From: an uncultured Corynebacterium sp.
GTDB taxonomy: Bacteria > Actinomycetota > Actinomycetes > Mycobacteriales > Mycobacteriaceae
NCBI RefSeq assembly: GCF_902489365.1
Contig: NZ_CABTZR010000020.1
Location: 1-34,377 of the forward strand
Length of the DNA stretch: 34,377 nt
Direction: 5' to 3'
The notes beneath the pieces are model-generated. The model ran no database searches, was not told where the DNA came from, and worked only from the letters and a program-made list of their open reading frames with translations. Positions 7,292-13,939 of this stretch are shown here, piece by piece; positions within the stretch are counted from its first letter, which is position 1, and each line of letters opens with the position of its first letter. The position numbers were made by a program, and so were the translations under genes.

Positions 7292-9394
7292 TTAATCTCT
7301 GTCGGCGAAGCGGACGGAGGAAATGCGGTGAACCGGAAAGCGCACGGGTTTGCCCGCTGTCCCCAGGGCATCAATGTAGCCGCCTTCGACCGACAGTGGT
7401 TTTACAGTCACGGTGCGGATTTCGCCGCTTTTATCGGCATAAGAAATCACGATATCGGCGTGGAAACGCGCGGCGGCGCGGGCGAGCGTGAGGGGATCCG
7501 GCTCCTCTTCCTTCTGCGCGCTGGGATTCTGTGCTGATTGCCGCAGGACCTGCACGGCTTCATCCACCGAGGCGGGCTCGCGCTTGCGGGGCTTTGTGCG
7601 GGGCGTGGGCAAAAGGTAAGGCTCGGGGGCGACGGCCAGGGAGGCGCCGGATTCATCCTCCGCAGTGGGGGAGAGGCCCTTAGCGCGCAGTTTTTCCAGA
7701 AGCTCGTCCACGCGCAGTTGCGATACCGCCACGGTGGGCGCGAGCAGGCGCAGGCCGGGGACTGAGGCAGCGGCGAGCTCTAAGAGTGCGGGATCCTCAC
7801 TGCGCAAATAGGACAGTGCAGGTCCACTGCGGAGGGTTCCATGGCGCTTGGCGACGTCCCCGATGGCAAACCCCAACGCCTGTGGCACGCCCGTCGGGGA
7901 GTGCGCTTCCAAGAAGTCGGTCATTTCCTGCGCGGTGAGCCCCTGGTCCATGCCGCGGCGGATGGTGGCCTCGCTGATGCGGTACACGCTGGCCAGGCCT
8001 GGGGATTCGAGGTCCGCCAGGGATGCCAGGGTGCGGTGTGTGTCTGGCTCAAGGGGGCCGGGTACGAGGACCGTGAGGTCCTGCTGGATGATAAATTCGC
8101 TGACCGTTTCGGGAACGAGGCTGGTGGCCGCGGCAGAATCACCCAGCACGCGCGTGGCCTTGCCCAGTGCTATGGCACCGATCCATTCGGCTTCGGCGCG
8201 CAGCTTCTCAATGGTCACCGTGCGCGTGTGGCTGGCAAAAAGTGGGGAGCGAAACCGCAGGTCTTCCCAGAACTCTTCGTCGTTCAGCGCGACTGCGGAG
8301 TGTGCATAGACGCCGAGGACGAAGGCTCGAAAGCGCGGCAGACGGCGCACGAGGCTGTCCTCCGCGAGCACTCGGGAGTCGGTCCAGCTGGCCCAGGGGG
8401 AGGTACGCCAGGCGTCGAGAAGAATGCGCCACTTCTCCCCGAGATTAGCCTCGAGCCAGTCCTGGGAGCCAGTGGTAGCTGCGAGGAAATGCCCCTCCAA
8501 GCCATCCGGTTCGCCGCGGTGGAGAAGCCTAGCGTGGTGGCCCAAGCAGATAAGTCGCGCGACCTCTTCCTTATCCATGTCGAGGTCCTTGGCCAGTTGG
8601 TTGAGGGGACGAACGCCCACCGAAGAGTCCTTCAGCAGGGAAATTGGATGGCTTCCGAGTAACTCGATGAGCCTTTCCATGCCGCGCACGGCTTCCAGGC
8701 CTGCCGCCGCGCCGGCGTCATCCGCCTTGGTATCCGGATCCGGTGTGCCGGCGCGCCCCGAAGGGGTGGTGGGAATGGGCGGGGTGGTGTCACCAGCCAA
8801 CAGGCGGGCCAGTGAGTGCGGAAGGCGCACCGAGTGCGCGTTGATGCGCTCCAGAAAACCTTTGGCCAGCAGGCGCTTGGCGGGATCCTCGGAATTGATG
8901 TCCGGCTCGGTGTCGGTGGTGTAGCCCATGCCGTCGCTAGTGCTTAAGGCATCGAGGACTCGGCGCTCTTCGGGAGCAAGCGTGGCTAGGTCCTTCTCAT
9001 CGAACTCGACTTGGTTGCGCAGCGACCATCCGGTGGGAAGCGAGCCCATGACGGCGGTGACGATGCGCACCTGCGGGGCATCGCCGAAGACTAAGCCGCG
9101 CTCCTTGAGCTGCTTCGTGATTGTCGGGTTGGTGTCCTCCACCATGCCGACCTCGCCGCCGCGGTGGGCGATGTCCTCCAAAGCAGCTAGCTGTTCGGCA
9201 TTGCTTGCTGCTAAGGCATCCGCGACGTGCATCGGAAGTGTCAGGCGCGTGGCAAGCGCGTCGAAATCCTTTGGTGCTGGCGAGAGGACATCGCTGCGGT
9301 TGCTCAGTAAGGCGCGCAAGTCCTCATCGGGTAAGCGGCTGAGCCAGTCGCGGTAGCTCTCAGTGACGCGGGCGCGGTTGGAGGGGGTGGTCAT
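7292..9394 (-). CDS. Helicase_C_3 / helicase-associated domain protein (Rv0862c-like)
   Basis: This protein of 700 aa is regularly encoded next to XPB helicases in Actinobacteria; the Mycobacterium tuberculosis counterpart is Rv0862c. It has an N-terminal winged-helix-rich region that begins S-Y-R-D-W-L-S-R-L-P-D-E-D-L-R-A-L-L, a long helical middle, and a C-terminal XPB damage-recognition-like part (around V-P-G-L-R-L-L-A-P-T). An Arg/Lys/Pro-rich linker (P-R-T-K-P-R-K-R-E-P, near 600) precedes a small beta domain that ends H-R-I-S-S-V-R-F-A. No helicase motifs are visible, so it is probably a partner or DNA-binding scaffold. ATG 9394 is preferred over the TTG at 9406; neither has a clear Shine-Dalgarno. 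It is the first gene of the operon, 37 bases before the helicase. Confidence 0.82.
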   Translation of the reverse strand: MTTPSNRARVTESYRDWLSRLPDEDLRALLSNRSDVLSPAPKDFDALATRLTLPMHVADALAASNAEQLAALEDIAHRGGEVGMVEDTNPTITKQLKERGLVFGDAPQVRIVTAVMGSLPTGWSLRNQVEFDEKDLATLAPEERRVLDALSTSDGMGYTTDTEPDINSEDPAKRLLAKGFLERINAHSVRLPHSLARLLAGDTTPPIPTTPSGRAGTPDPDTKADDAGAAAGLEAVRGMERLIELLGSHPISLLKDSSVGVRPLNQLAKDLDMDKEEVARLICLGHHARLLHRGEPDGLEGHFLAATTGSQDWLEANLGEKWRILLDAWRTSPWASWTDSRVLAEDSLVRRLPRFRAFVLGVYAHSAVALNDEEFWEDLRFRSPLFASHTRTVTIEKLRAEAEWIGAIALGKATRVLGDSAAATSLVPETVSEFIIQQDLTVLVPGPLEPDTHRTLASLADLESPGLASVYRISEATIRRGMDQGLTAQEMTDFLEAHSPTGVPQALGFAIGDVAKRHGTLRSGPALSYLRSEDPALLELAAASVPGLRLLAPTVAVSQLRVDELLEKLRAKGLSPTAEDESGASLAVAPEPYLLPTPRTKPRKREPASVDEAVQVLRQSAQNPSAQKEEEPDPLTLARAAARFHADIVISYADKSGEIRTVTVKPLSVEGGYIDALGTAGKPVRFPVHRISSVRFADRD

Positions 9395-9494
9395 AATGGC
9401 GATCAAGCTTAGTACTTAGTAGGTGGGGGAGGCATGGGGCCCTCGTTGGGTCAATAAGTTACTTTTTGCCGCGGGGTTTGGAATAATAAGGAGC

Positions 9495-9680
9495 ATGTCG
9501 AACGAGAACAAAGGCTTCGTATCCCCGGCTTGGCCGAAGAACAGCCCCCGCGAGCACGCAATTACTGAACTCACTGCACCTTTTGCTGGTGCTTCCAGCC
9601 CGTACGGTGACGACCTGATTCTGCCGATGCCGACAGAAAAGCTCAACTACGTTCACCCGTACACCCGCATTAACCACTAA
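9495..9680 (+). CDS. Small hypothetical protein, 61 aa
   Basis: ATG 9495 follows AAGGAG (9488-9493) with good spacing, so this small protein is very likely translated. It is soluble, Pro-rich and without a signal peptide. It starts MSNENKGFVSPAWPKNSPRE, contains P-Y-G-D-D-L-I-L-P-M-P-T, and ends Y-V-H-P-Y-T-R-I-N-H. I know no domain for it; similar short proteins occur at this locus in other corynebacteria as I recall, so it is probably genus-conserved. It is divergent from the Helicase_C_3 gene and followed by its own terminator. Confidence 0.72.
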   Translation: MSNENKGFVSPAWPKNSPREHAITELTAPFAGASSPYGDDLILPMPTEKLNYVHPYTRINH

Positions 9681-9742
9681 TCGGCTGCGCGGATAACCGC
9701 GCATGCTCTTAGTGGTGGGGCCGCGCTGTGCGCGGCTCGCCC

Positions 9743-9790
9743 AGCCCCTCCGAGAATGTTCTCCTCGGTGGGGCTATGTGTGTTTGTGTT
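9743..9790 (+). terminator. Terminator after the 61-aa gene
   Basis: AGCCCCTCCGAG (9743-9754) pairs with CTCGGTGGGGCT (9764-9775), with one mismatch in 12 and a 9-base loop. The T-rich TGTGTTTGTGTT follows. A tight GCCGCGC/GCGCGGC hairpin lies just before it at 9720-9736. Confidence 0.75.
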
Positions 9791-9799
9791 AGATTCTTG

Positions 9800-9910
9800 C
9801 ATCCCGTCTTGAGGATGTCTTTGGGGCTAGGCGGAGCAGTTCCGCTGGAGCCTTAGAAGAAATGAAAGTAGGGGCCGGCTGGAGAAATCCAGCCGGCCCC
9901 TACTTTCTTA
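9800..9910 (+). ncRNA. Candidate small RNA with three stem-loops
   Basis: A -10-like TAGATT (9790-9795) precedes three consecutive stem-loops. The first is CATCC/GGATG (9800-9817). The second is a two-part stem, GGCT/AGCC enclosing GCGGA/TCCGC (9825-9852). The third is a 19-bp perfect terminator stem (9864-9907). No ORF with a ribosome binding site fits this stretch. The spacing and terminal hairpin look like a small RNA of about 110 nt, but it could equally be the folded tail of the upstream transcript. It is not a family I recognise. Confidence 0.35.
9864..9907 (-). terminator. Strong terminator of rpf1, probably bidirectional
   Basis: There is a perfect 19-bp stem, 9864-9882 with 9889-9907, with loop AGAAAT and a GC core (GGGGCCGGCTGG). 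On the minus strand it lies 53 bases after the rpf1 stop and is followed by TTTCATTTCTT. On the plus strand it is followed by TTATGTA. It should stop transcription in both directions. Confidence 0.88.
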
Positions 9911-9959
9911 TGTACTTAAAGCTGTGCTTCTACGGCGCCGTGCTAGCACAGCGCGCTAA

Positions 9960-10622
9960 TTAGCGTGCAGCCAGAACCTGTGCCAGCGGGTCGATGACGT
10001 GGCGGTTAGCGGAGTAGAAGGCGTTGAAGTCGTGGCGGTTAGCCTTGTACTGCTCGGTGAAGGAGGCCGGGATGGTCAGGCCGTACTGGGTAGCGGTGTC
10101 CTCGATGAGGGTGTAGAGGGCGTCAACAGCCAGCTCGTCGGTGGGCTCCTCGGCAGCTTCCTGGACAACCTTCGGTGCCTCAGCCGGTGCCTGCGGTGCG
10201 GTCTCTTCCTTTACCTGAGTAGCGGCCGGCGCCGGGGCAGCGTTCACGTTGCGCGGGGTCGGTGCGGAGTTTAGGCCCAGGCTAGCGGAGCAAGCCGGCC
10301 ATGCGCCCCAGCCCTGCTGTGCCAGGGTGCGCTCAGCAACAGCGATCTGCTGCTCGCGGGTGGCCAGGTTAGCGGTCGGGGCGAACTCGCCGCCACCGAA
10401 GGCCTGCCAGGTCTGTGCGCTAAACTGCAGACCGCCGTGGTAGCCGTTGCCGGTGTTGATGGCCCAGTTGCCGCCGGACTCGCACTGAGCGAGGCGGTCC
10501 CAATCGGAATCCGGTGCGGCGGCAGCGTTCGGAGCCATGATGGCTGCGGCGGCGCCGACGGCAACGGTGGAAGCGGCAAACTTGGTGGCGATGGACTTGT
10601 TCTTAGCGGAGTGGCGTCCCAT
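9960..10622 (-). CDS. rpf1: Resuscitation-promoting factor Rpf1
   Basis: This secreted muralytic enzyme of 220 aa has an N-terminal signal peptide (about 1-36, with an Ala-rich core) and then the Rpf transglycosylase-like domain (about 38-112). The catalytic Glu48 is in Q-C-E-S-G-G-N-W. The fold motif Y-H-G-G-L-Q-F is at 61-67, and Cys47 and Cys111 form the expected disulfide. A Pro/Ala-rich linker (about 125-165) leads to a small C-terminal helical domain that ends in Q-V-L-A-A-R. Rpf proteins cleave peptidoglycan and promote growth or exit from dormancy. The ATG has AGAAGGA upstream. The leader (from 10623 leftward on the minus strand) contains a large hairpin and a GlxR-like site, so expression may be tied to cAMP and RNA structure. 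It is a single-gene unit ending in a strong terminator. Confidence 0.94.
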   Translation of the reverse strand: MGRHSAKNKSIATKFAASTVAVGAAAAIMAPNAAAAPDSDWDRLAQCESGGNWAINTGNGYHGGLQFSAQTWQAFGGGEFAPTANLATREQQIAVAERTLAQQGWGAWPACSASLGLNSAPTPRNVNAAPAPAATQVKEETAPQAPAEAPKVVQEAAEEPTDELAVDALYTLIEDTATQYGLTIPASFTEQYKANRHDFNAFYSANRHVIDPLAQVLAAR

Positions 10623-10727
10623 TAAAGTATTCCTTCTCTAGGTTGTTCTTGCTTTCTCGCGCCCAGATGATGCCCAGTCCGGCATGTAGTTTTGCAATTG
10701 ATGTTCACGTTCATGCACATCATGTAT

Positions 10728-10784
10728 GGCCGCCGTGTGGAAGCCCGGACTGTGTCTGGGGCGAGACTTCCACGGCCGGCGGCC
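10728..10784 (-). promoter_or_regulatory. Large hairpin in the rpf1 5' leader
   Basis: The outer arms GGCCGCCG (10728-10735) and CGGCGGCC (10777-10784) pair, then GTGGAAG (10737-10743) with CTTCCAC (10767-10773). Inside, CCCGGAC (10744-10750) pairs with GTCTGGG (10754-10760), with one G-U pair. This gives 22 pairs in 57 bases with small bulges. No T tract follows on the rpf1 strand, so it is not a plain terminator. A -10-like TATAAA on the minus strand around 10811-10816 would place it in the transcribed leader. The 526-base region 10623-11148 otherwise holds only the promoters of rpf1 and the cold-shock gene. Confidence 0.6.
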
Positions 10785-10895
10785 GAAGTGCCTGTGGGAA
10801 AGAGTAGCGGTTTATAACGAATCAGTCACGTTAAATGGCTCAAAACGGTAACGGAAGCGGGGATTCCCCTACGTTTCCCCTGTTCGCGACGGTAA

Positions 10896-10911
10896 TGTTA
10901 GCTATGTCACA
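10896..10911. promoter_or_regulatory. GlxR (cAMP receptor) binding site, predicted
   Basis: TGTTAGCTATGTCACA (reverse complement TGTGACATAGCTAACA) fits the corynebacterial GlxR consensus TGTGA-N2-TA-N2-TCACA at all but one fixed position. It lies about 80 bases upstream of the probable rpf1 -10 and also in front of the divergent cold-shock gene. Which gene it controls is not shown. Confidence 0.6.
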
Positions 10912-11148
10912 CTTGTAACGGGTGTGGTGGTTGGGGCGATACTTATTTCTGGTTTCTTTGGTGGGGTGCGTGGAGGTTAAGATGTATCTCTTTATAAGTT
11001 CCACGGATAGTTCCTCCGCGCGGCAGCTTAAGTCTCAACCACGCTTCGCCGCGCCTCCTTACCCCAGAAGACCGGAGCCTATCGGCAGGCACGTGATACG
11101 GCCTAAGCTTTGGGAGAGGAGAGACGGAAAGAAAGTGAGTGAAGAACC

Positions 11149-11529
11149 ATGCCTATCGGCAAAGTGAAGTGGTATGACGCGGACAAGGGCTTCGGCTTTG
11201 TCAGCAACCCCGGCGATGAAGACGTCTATGTTGGCCGAAACGTGCTGCCCAAGGGCGTCGATGAGCTGTATCCAGGCCAGCGCATCGAGTTCGACTTCGC
11301 AGCGGGCCGTCGCGGCCCGCAGGCCCTGCGCGTGAAGGTCCTTGATGCTCCGCGCCGCCGCACCCCGGCCCGCAAGCCGGAGGAGCTATCGAGCATGCTT
11401 TCCGACGTCATGACGCTCCTCGAAACCCAAGTGCAGCCGGTGCTCAGCCAGGGCCGCTACCCGGAGCGCAAGACTGGCCGCCAGGTGGCGGAGATTCTGC
11501 GTGCTATTGCAAAGGACTTGGATAGCTAG
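11149..11529 (+). CDS. Cold-shock domain protein, CspB-like, with C-terminal extension
   Basis: This protein of 126 aa has an N-terminal cold-shock OB-fold (about residues 1-66) that starts G-K-V-K-W-Y. RNP1 is K-G-F-G-F-V; the RNP2 region, D-V-Y-V-G-R-N, is less standard than the usual V-F-V-H. A basic linker R-R-R-T-P-A-R-K and a helical tail of about 55 residues follow, as in the longer CspB proteins of corynebacteria. It should bind single-stranded RNA or DNA, perhaps as an RNA chaperone. The start ATG has only a weak purine-rich stretch upstream. The leader may be long: a possible -10, TATAAG, lies near 10993. An 11-base direct repeat, GCCTATCGGCA, occurs at 11077-11087 and again across the start codon region at 11151-11161. 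Confidence 0.88.
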   Translation: MPIGKVKWYDADKGFGFVSNPGDEDVYVGRNVLPKGVDELYPGQRIEFDFAAGRRGPQALRVKVLDAPRRRTPARKPEELSSMLSDVMTLLETQVQPVLSQGRYPERKTGRQVAEILRAIAKDLDS

Positions 11530-11548
11530 GGCCTAAAGTTTTTAGGCC
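11530..11548 (+). terminator. Short hairpin directly after the cold-shock gene
   Basis: GGCCTAAA (11530-11537) and TTTAGGCC (11541-11548) form a perfect 8-bp stem with a 3-base loop, starting one base after the stop codon. No long T tract follows. It may work together with the large inverted repeat at 11558-11630. Confidence 0.55.
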
Positions 11549-11557
11549 GATGGCTCG

Positions 11558-11630
11558 AAAGTGCCCTAGCTGACGAAAGTTAGGCTGATTTTTCAATGAT
11601 CAGCCGTAAGTTTGGCAGCTAGGGCACTTT
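11558..11630. repeat. 73-nt inverted repeat with 15-bp perfect ends
   Basis: AAAGTGCCCTAGCTG (11558-11572) is perfectly mirrored by 11616-11630. Inside, GGCTGAT (11583-11589) pairs with ATCAGCC (11599-11605), with partial complementarity between. It sits between the convergent cold-shock and DUF2771 genes. It may be a bidirectional terminator (T-rich ends on each strand) or a miniature inverted-repeat element. The copy number in the genome is not visible here. Confidence 0.7.
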
Positions 11631-11655
11631 TGCGATCGTGGGGCAGGGGGCGCGG

Positions 11656-12243
11656 CTACTTGTCCGCGGGGGCCTCGGCGTCGCCCGTGGCCTTGGATTC
11701 CTTGAGCTCTTCGTCGGTCATGGTGGATAGCGACCACACCGTGTGCATCGGTGTCTCCTCACCATTGGCATCGTGGCCAATCATGAGGGTGGAGATTTCC
11801 ACCACCATTAGCTGCGGGCGCTCGCCGGTGGAAGCCTCAATCGGCGGGACAGAGCCGGGGATCTCCAGCGAGGTGGTTTCGTTGGCGCCGTGCGCAGTGC
11901 TGTCGTTGGCGGCCGGGTCATCGTAAATGGAGAGCACCGACCACTCGTGGTTATAGATGGCGTCGGGGATCTCCAGCTTCAGGGTGTCATCGGGGCCCAC
12001 CGTGAGGTTGGGAACCTCGCCCTCTTCGCAGTCGGCGCCCGGCTCGCAGACGCTATAGGGCGCGACCTCAATCGTTTCACCGCCCACCGTGGCCGTGATG
12101 GTGACGTCCTGCGGGTCGGGGCCCGGGCGATCATTCCACCACTTCTGAAACATCACCACCGCAACGACGATGACTGCCACGGCGATAATGAGCGCCAGAA
12201 ACTGCAGCAGTGATTTCTTCCTTGCTTGCTTCACGGTAGCCAT
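11656..12243 (-). CDS. DUF2771 family membrane-anchored protein
   Basis: This protein of 195 aa has a basic N-terminus (V-K-Q-A-R-K-K) and one hydrophobic helix (about residues 12-32). An extracellular domain follows, with two Cys (in Y-S-V-C-E-P-G-A-D-C) that may form a disulfide, and the W-S-V segment typical of DUF2771 (PF10969). The function is unknown. The tail is acidic. The start lies 11 bases after the stop of the glutaminyl cyclotransferase gene, with AGGA at good distance, so both genes form one operon. It ends near the large inverted repeat shared with the cold-shock gene. Confidence 0.85.
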   Translation of the reverse strand: MATVKQARKKSLLQFLALIIAVAVIVVAVVMFQKWWNDRPGPDPQDVTITATVGGETIEVAPYSVCEPGADCEEGEVPNLTVGPDDTLKLEIPDAIYNHEWSVLSIYDDPAANDSTAHGANETTSLEIPGSVPPIEASTGERPQLMVVEISTLMIGHDANGEETPMHTVWSLSTMTDEELKESKATGDAEAPADK

Positions 12244-12254
12244 GGCTGAAAATC

Positions 12255-13127
12255 CTACTCGAAGCGCACCCTGTACAGCTCATCCCAGAGCTTGCCGGTG
12301 ATCCAGAACTCGTCGGTGCCCGGGATATGGGCGATTCCGTTGAGTACGGCATTGGGATCCGCAGAAGGGACATGATTGAGGTTCGCGGTGTCAATCACCG
12401 CGGTGACCACGCCGGACGCGGGGTCGATGCGCAGGATATCCTCGCTCATCCAGACATTGGCATAGACCACACCATCGACGCACTCGAGTTCGTTGAGGTT
12501 ATCCACCGGCGAGCCGTCGAGGGTGACCTCGGTGCGCGGGCCGCGCTCCTCAAAAGTCTGTGGGTCCAGGTGTCGCAGCATCGCGGAGCCATCGGACATG
12601 ATGAGTTCGGAACCCGCGTTGCACAGGCCCCAGCCCTCGCCGTCGTAATGAGCGCGCTGTAGTTCTTCAAAGGTGGTGGAGTCCCGCAGGAAGGCAGTGC
12701 CGGCTTTCCACGTCAGCTGCCAGATACCGGCATCGGTCTGAGTGATGCCCTCGCCGAAGAAGGAGTCCTCGAGAGCGACTTCCTCCGACGGGGTCGCTGC
12801 GCCCGGGGTTAGGCGCATCAATCGGGACTTGCCGTTGAGCCCAGTGCCGATGAGCAGGTGACCGTCAGGGTCGACTTCCAGGCCTTGGGTAAAGGTATCG
12901 GGCGGCAGGGGCGCGGTGTCCAGGACGGTGACGCCGAGGCGCTCTGGGGTGCGTGCACTTGGCGACGTCCCATCGCTGCCCGCCGCTGTCGTCGTAGATG
13001 AGGATGCGTGCTCGTCTGCAGCTTGGGAGGAACAGGAGGCCAGCGGTGCGAGCAGCACGGCGGCGGATAAAGCTGTGGCGAGCGCGCGGGAGGCGCGGGG
13101 GAAGTGCGGGAAAGCCATGACTGTCAT
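12255..13127 (-). CDS. Glutaminyl-peptide cyclotransferase-like lipoprotein
   Basis: This 290-aa protein has a lipoprotein signal (lipobox L-A-S-C, Cys near 33), a Ser/Thr-rich spacer and then a beta-propeller domain of the plant/bacterial glutaminyl cyclase family (PF05096). Typical segments are F-T-Q-G-L-E (about 98-103), F-F-G-E-G-I-T, Y-D-G-E-G-W-G-L and N-E-L-E, which recur as propeller blades with conserved Gly, Glu and Trp. The family turns N-terminal Gln into pyroglutamate on exported proteins. Start 13127 or the ATG at 13118 are both possible; there is no clear Shine-Dalgarno. The divergent DUF3027 gene begins only 38 bases away, so both promoters overlap. Confidence 0.87.
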   Translation of the reverse strand: MTVMAFPHFPRASRALATALSAAVLLAPLASCSSQAADEHASSSTTTAAGSDGTSPSARTPERLGVTVLDTAPLPPDTFTQGLEVDPDGHLLIGTGLNGKSRLMRLTPGAATPSEEVALEDSFFGEGITQTDAGIWQLTWKAGTAFLRDSTTFEELQRAHYDGEGWGLCNAGSELIMSDGSAMLRHLDPQTFEERGPRTEVTLDGSPVDNLNELECVDGVVYANVWMSEDILRIDPASGVVTAVIDTANLNHVPSADPNAVLNGIAHIPGTDEFWITGKLWDELYRVRFE

Positions 13128-13165
13128 TGTGCATGATGCTCGGGCGTGTGATTAATAATGGGAGG

Positions 13166-13813
13166 GTGACTCGCAAGAAAAAGATGCATTCCCCGCTTCT
13201 CGATTCGACGGCTGTCGACCTGGCGCGCCGAGCCGTGGAGGAGGTAGGTGAGGGGGACGTCGGTAAGCACCGCGGCGTTGCCGGTGTGGGCCGCAACGTG
13301 GCCACCCACCGTTTTGAGGCCCACGTTCCGGGATATCCGGGATGGGAGTGGCATGCCGTCGTCGCCTGCGCCGAAGGATCGCGCACGCCGACCGTGAACG
13401 AGGTTGCACTCGTCCCCGGCGGCCAAGCTCTCCAAGCCCCGGAGTGGGTGCCCTATTCCGAGCGCCTGCGCCCGGGGGACTTGGGTCCGGGTGACCTCAT
13501 GCCGCCGGCGCCTGACGATGACAGGCTGGATGATGGGAAACTCTCCGAGGCTGGCCTCAAGGAGGCCAAGGAGCGCTGGCGCACGAAGTACGGGCCGAAT
13601 ACGGAGATGGCGGCGCAGGCCCAACTGCAGTGCAAAACCTGTGCGTTCTACCTCGAACTGCTGCCCAATTTCGGCGTCTGTGCCAATGAATACTCGGCGG
13701 ATGGAAAAGTGGTGCACGCCACCTACGGGTGCGGCGCGCATTCCGGCACGACCGTCCGTGAAGAGGGATCGGAGCAGGAAAGGCCCTTCGACGATGAGAG
13801 GCCTATCTATTAA
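13166..13813 (+). CDS. DUF3027 family protein
   Basis: This soluble protein of 215 aa has an N-terminal helical part (A-V-D-L-A-R-R-A-V-E-E-V), a central beta region with H-R-F-E-A-x-x-P-G-Y-P-G-W-E-W, and a C-terminal Cys cluster, C-K-T-C, then G-V-C-A-N-E, then Y-G-C-G-A-H-S. The four Cys probably bind zinc or an iron-sulfur cluster (inference). It matches DUF3027 (PF11228), an actinobacterial family of unknown role. I choose GTG 13166: a -10-like TTAATAAT lies 7 bases before it, which suggests a leaderless transcript. ATG 13184 is an alternative, and the longer frame to 13127 would run through the divergent promoter. Confidence 0.83.
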   Translation: MTRKKKMHSPLLDSTAVDLARRAVEEVGEGDVGKHRGVAGVGRNVATHRFEAHVPGYPGWEWHAVVACAEGSRTPTVNEVALVPGGQALQAPEWVPYSERLRPGDLGPGDLMPPAPDDDRLDDGKLSEAGLKEAKERWRTKYGPNTEMAAQAQLQCKTCAFYLELLPNFGVCANEYSADGKVVHATYGCGAHSGTTVREEGSEQERPFDDERPIY

Positions 13814-13829
13814 AGAGTGTGGTTTTCTT

Positions 13830-13866
13830 CCCGCGCGCAGCAGCGTTGCCGCGTGCGGGTTTTGCG
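13830..13866 (+). terminator. Terminator after DUF3027 gene
   Basis: CCCGCGCGCAGC (13830-13841) pairs with GCCGCGTGCGGG (to 13859) with small mismatches, and TTTTGCGTTTT follows. It separates the DUF3027 gene from the permease gene, whose own promoter probably includes GGTAAAAC near 13897. Confidence 0.75.
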
Positions 13867-13939
13867 TTTTAGTGCCCCAATGGAGCACCCTTAGCAGGTA
13901 AAACTTCATTTCTCTAGATAGAAGGGGCGCTCTCTCACG

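Noticed and set aside
10623..10895. ydaO-type c-di-AMP riboswitch before rpf1
   Set aside because: Expected by analogy with other actinobacterial rpf genes, but I could not find its conserved sequence blocks; only an unrelated large hairpin is visible.
10922..11167. Possible 81-aa gene in the cold-shock leader
   Set aside because: It has no ribosome binding site, overlaps the cold-shock start, and its sequence looks random.
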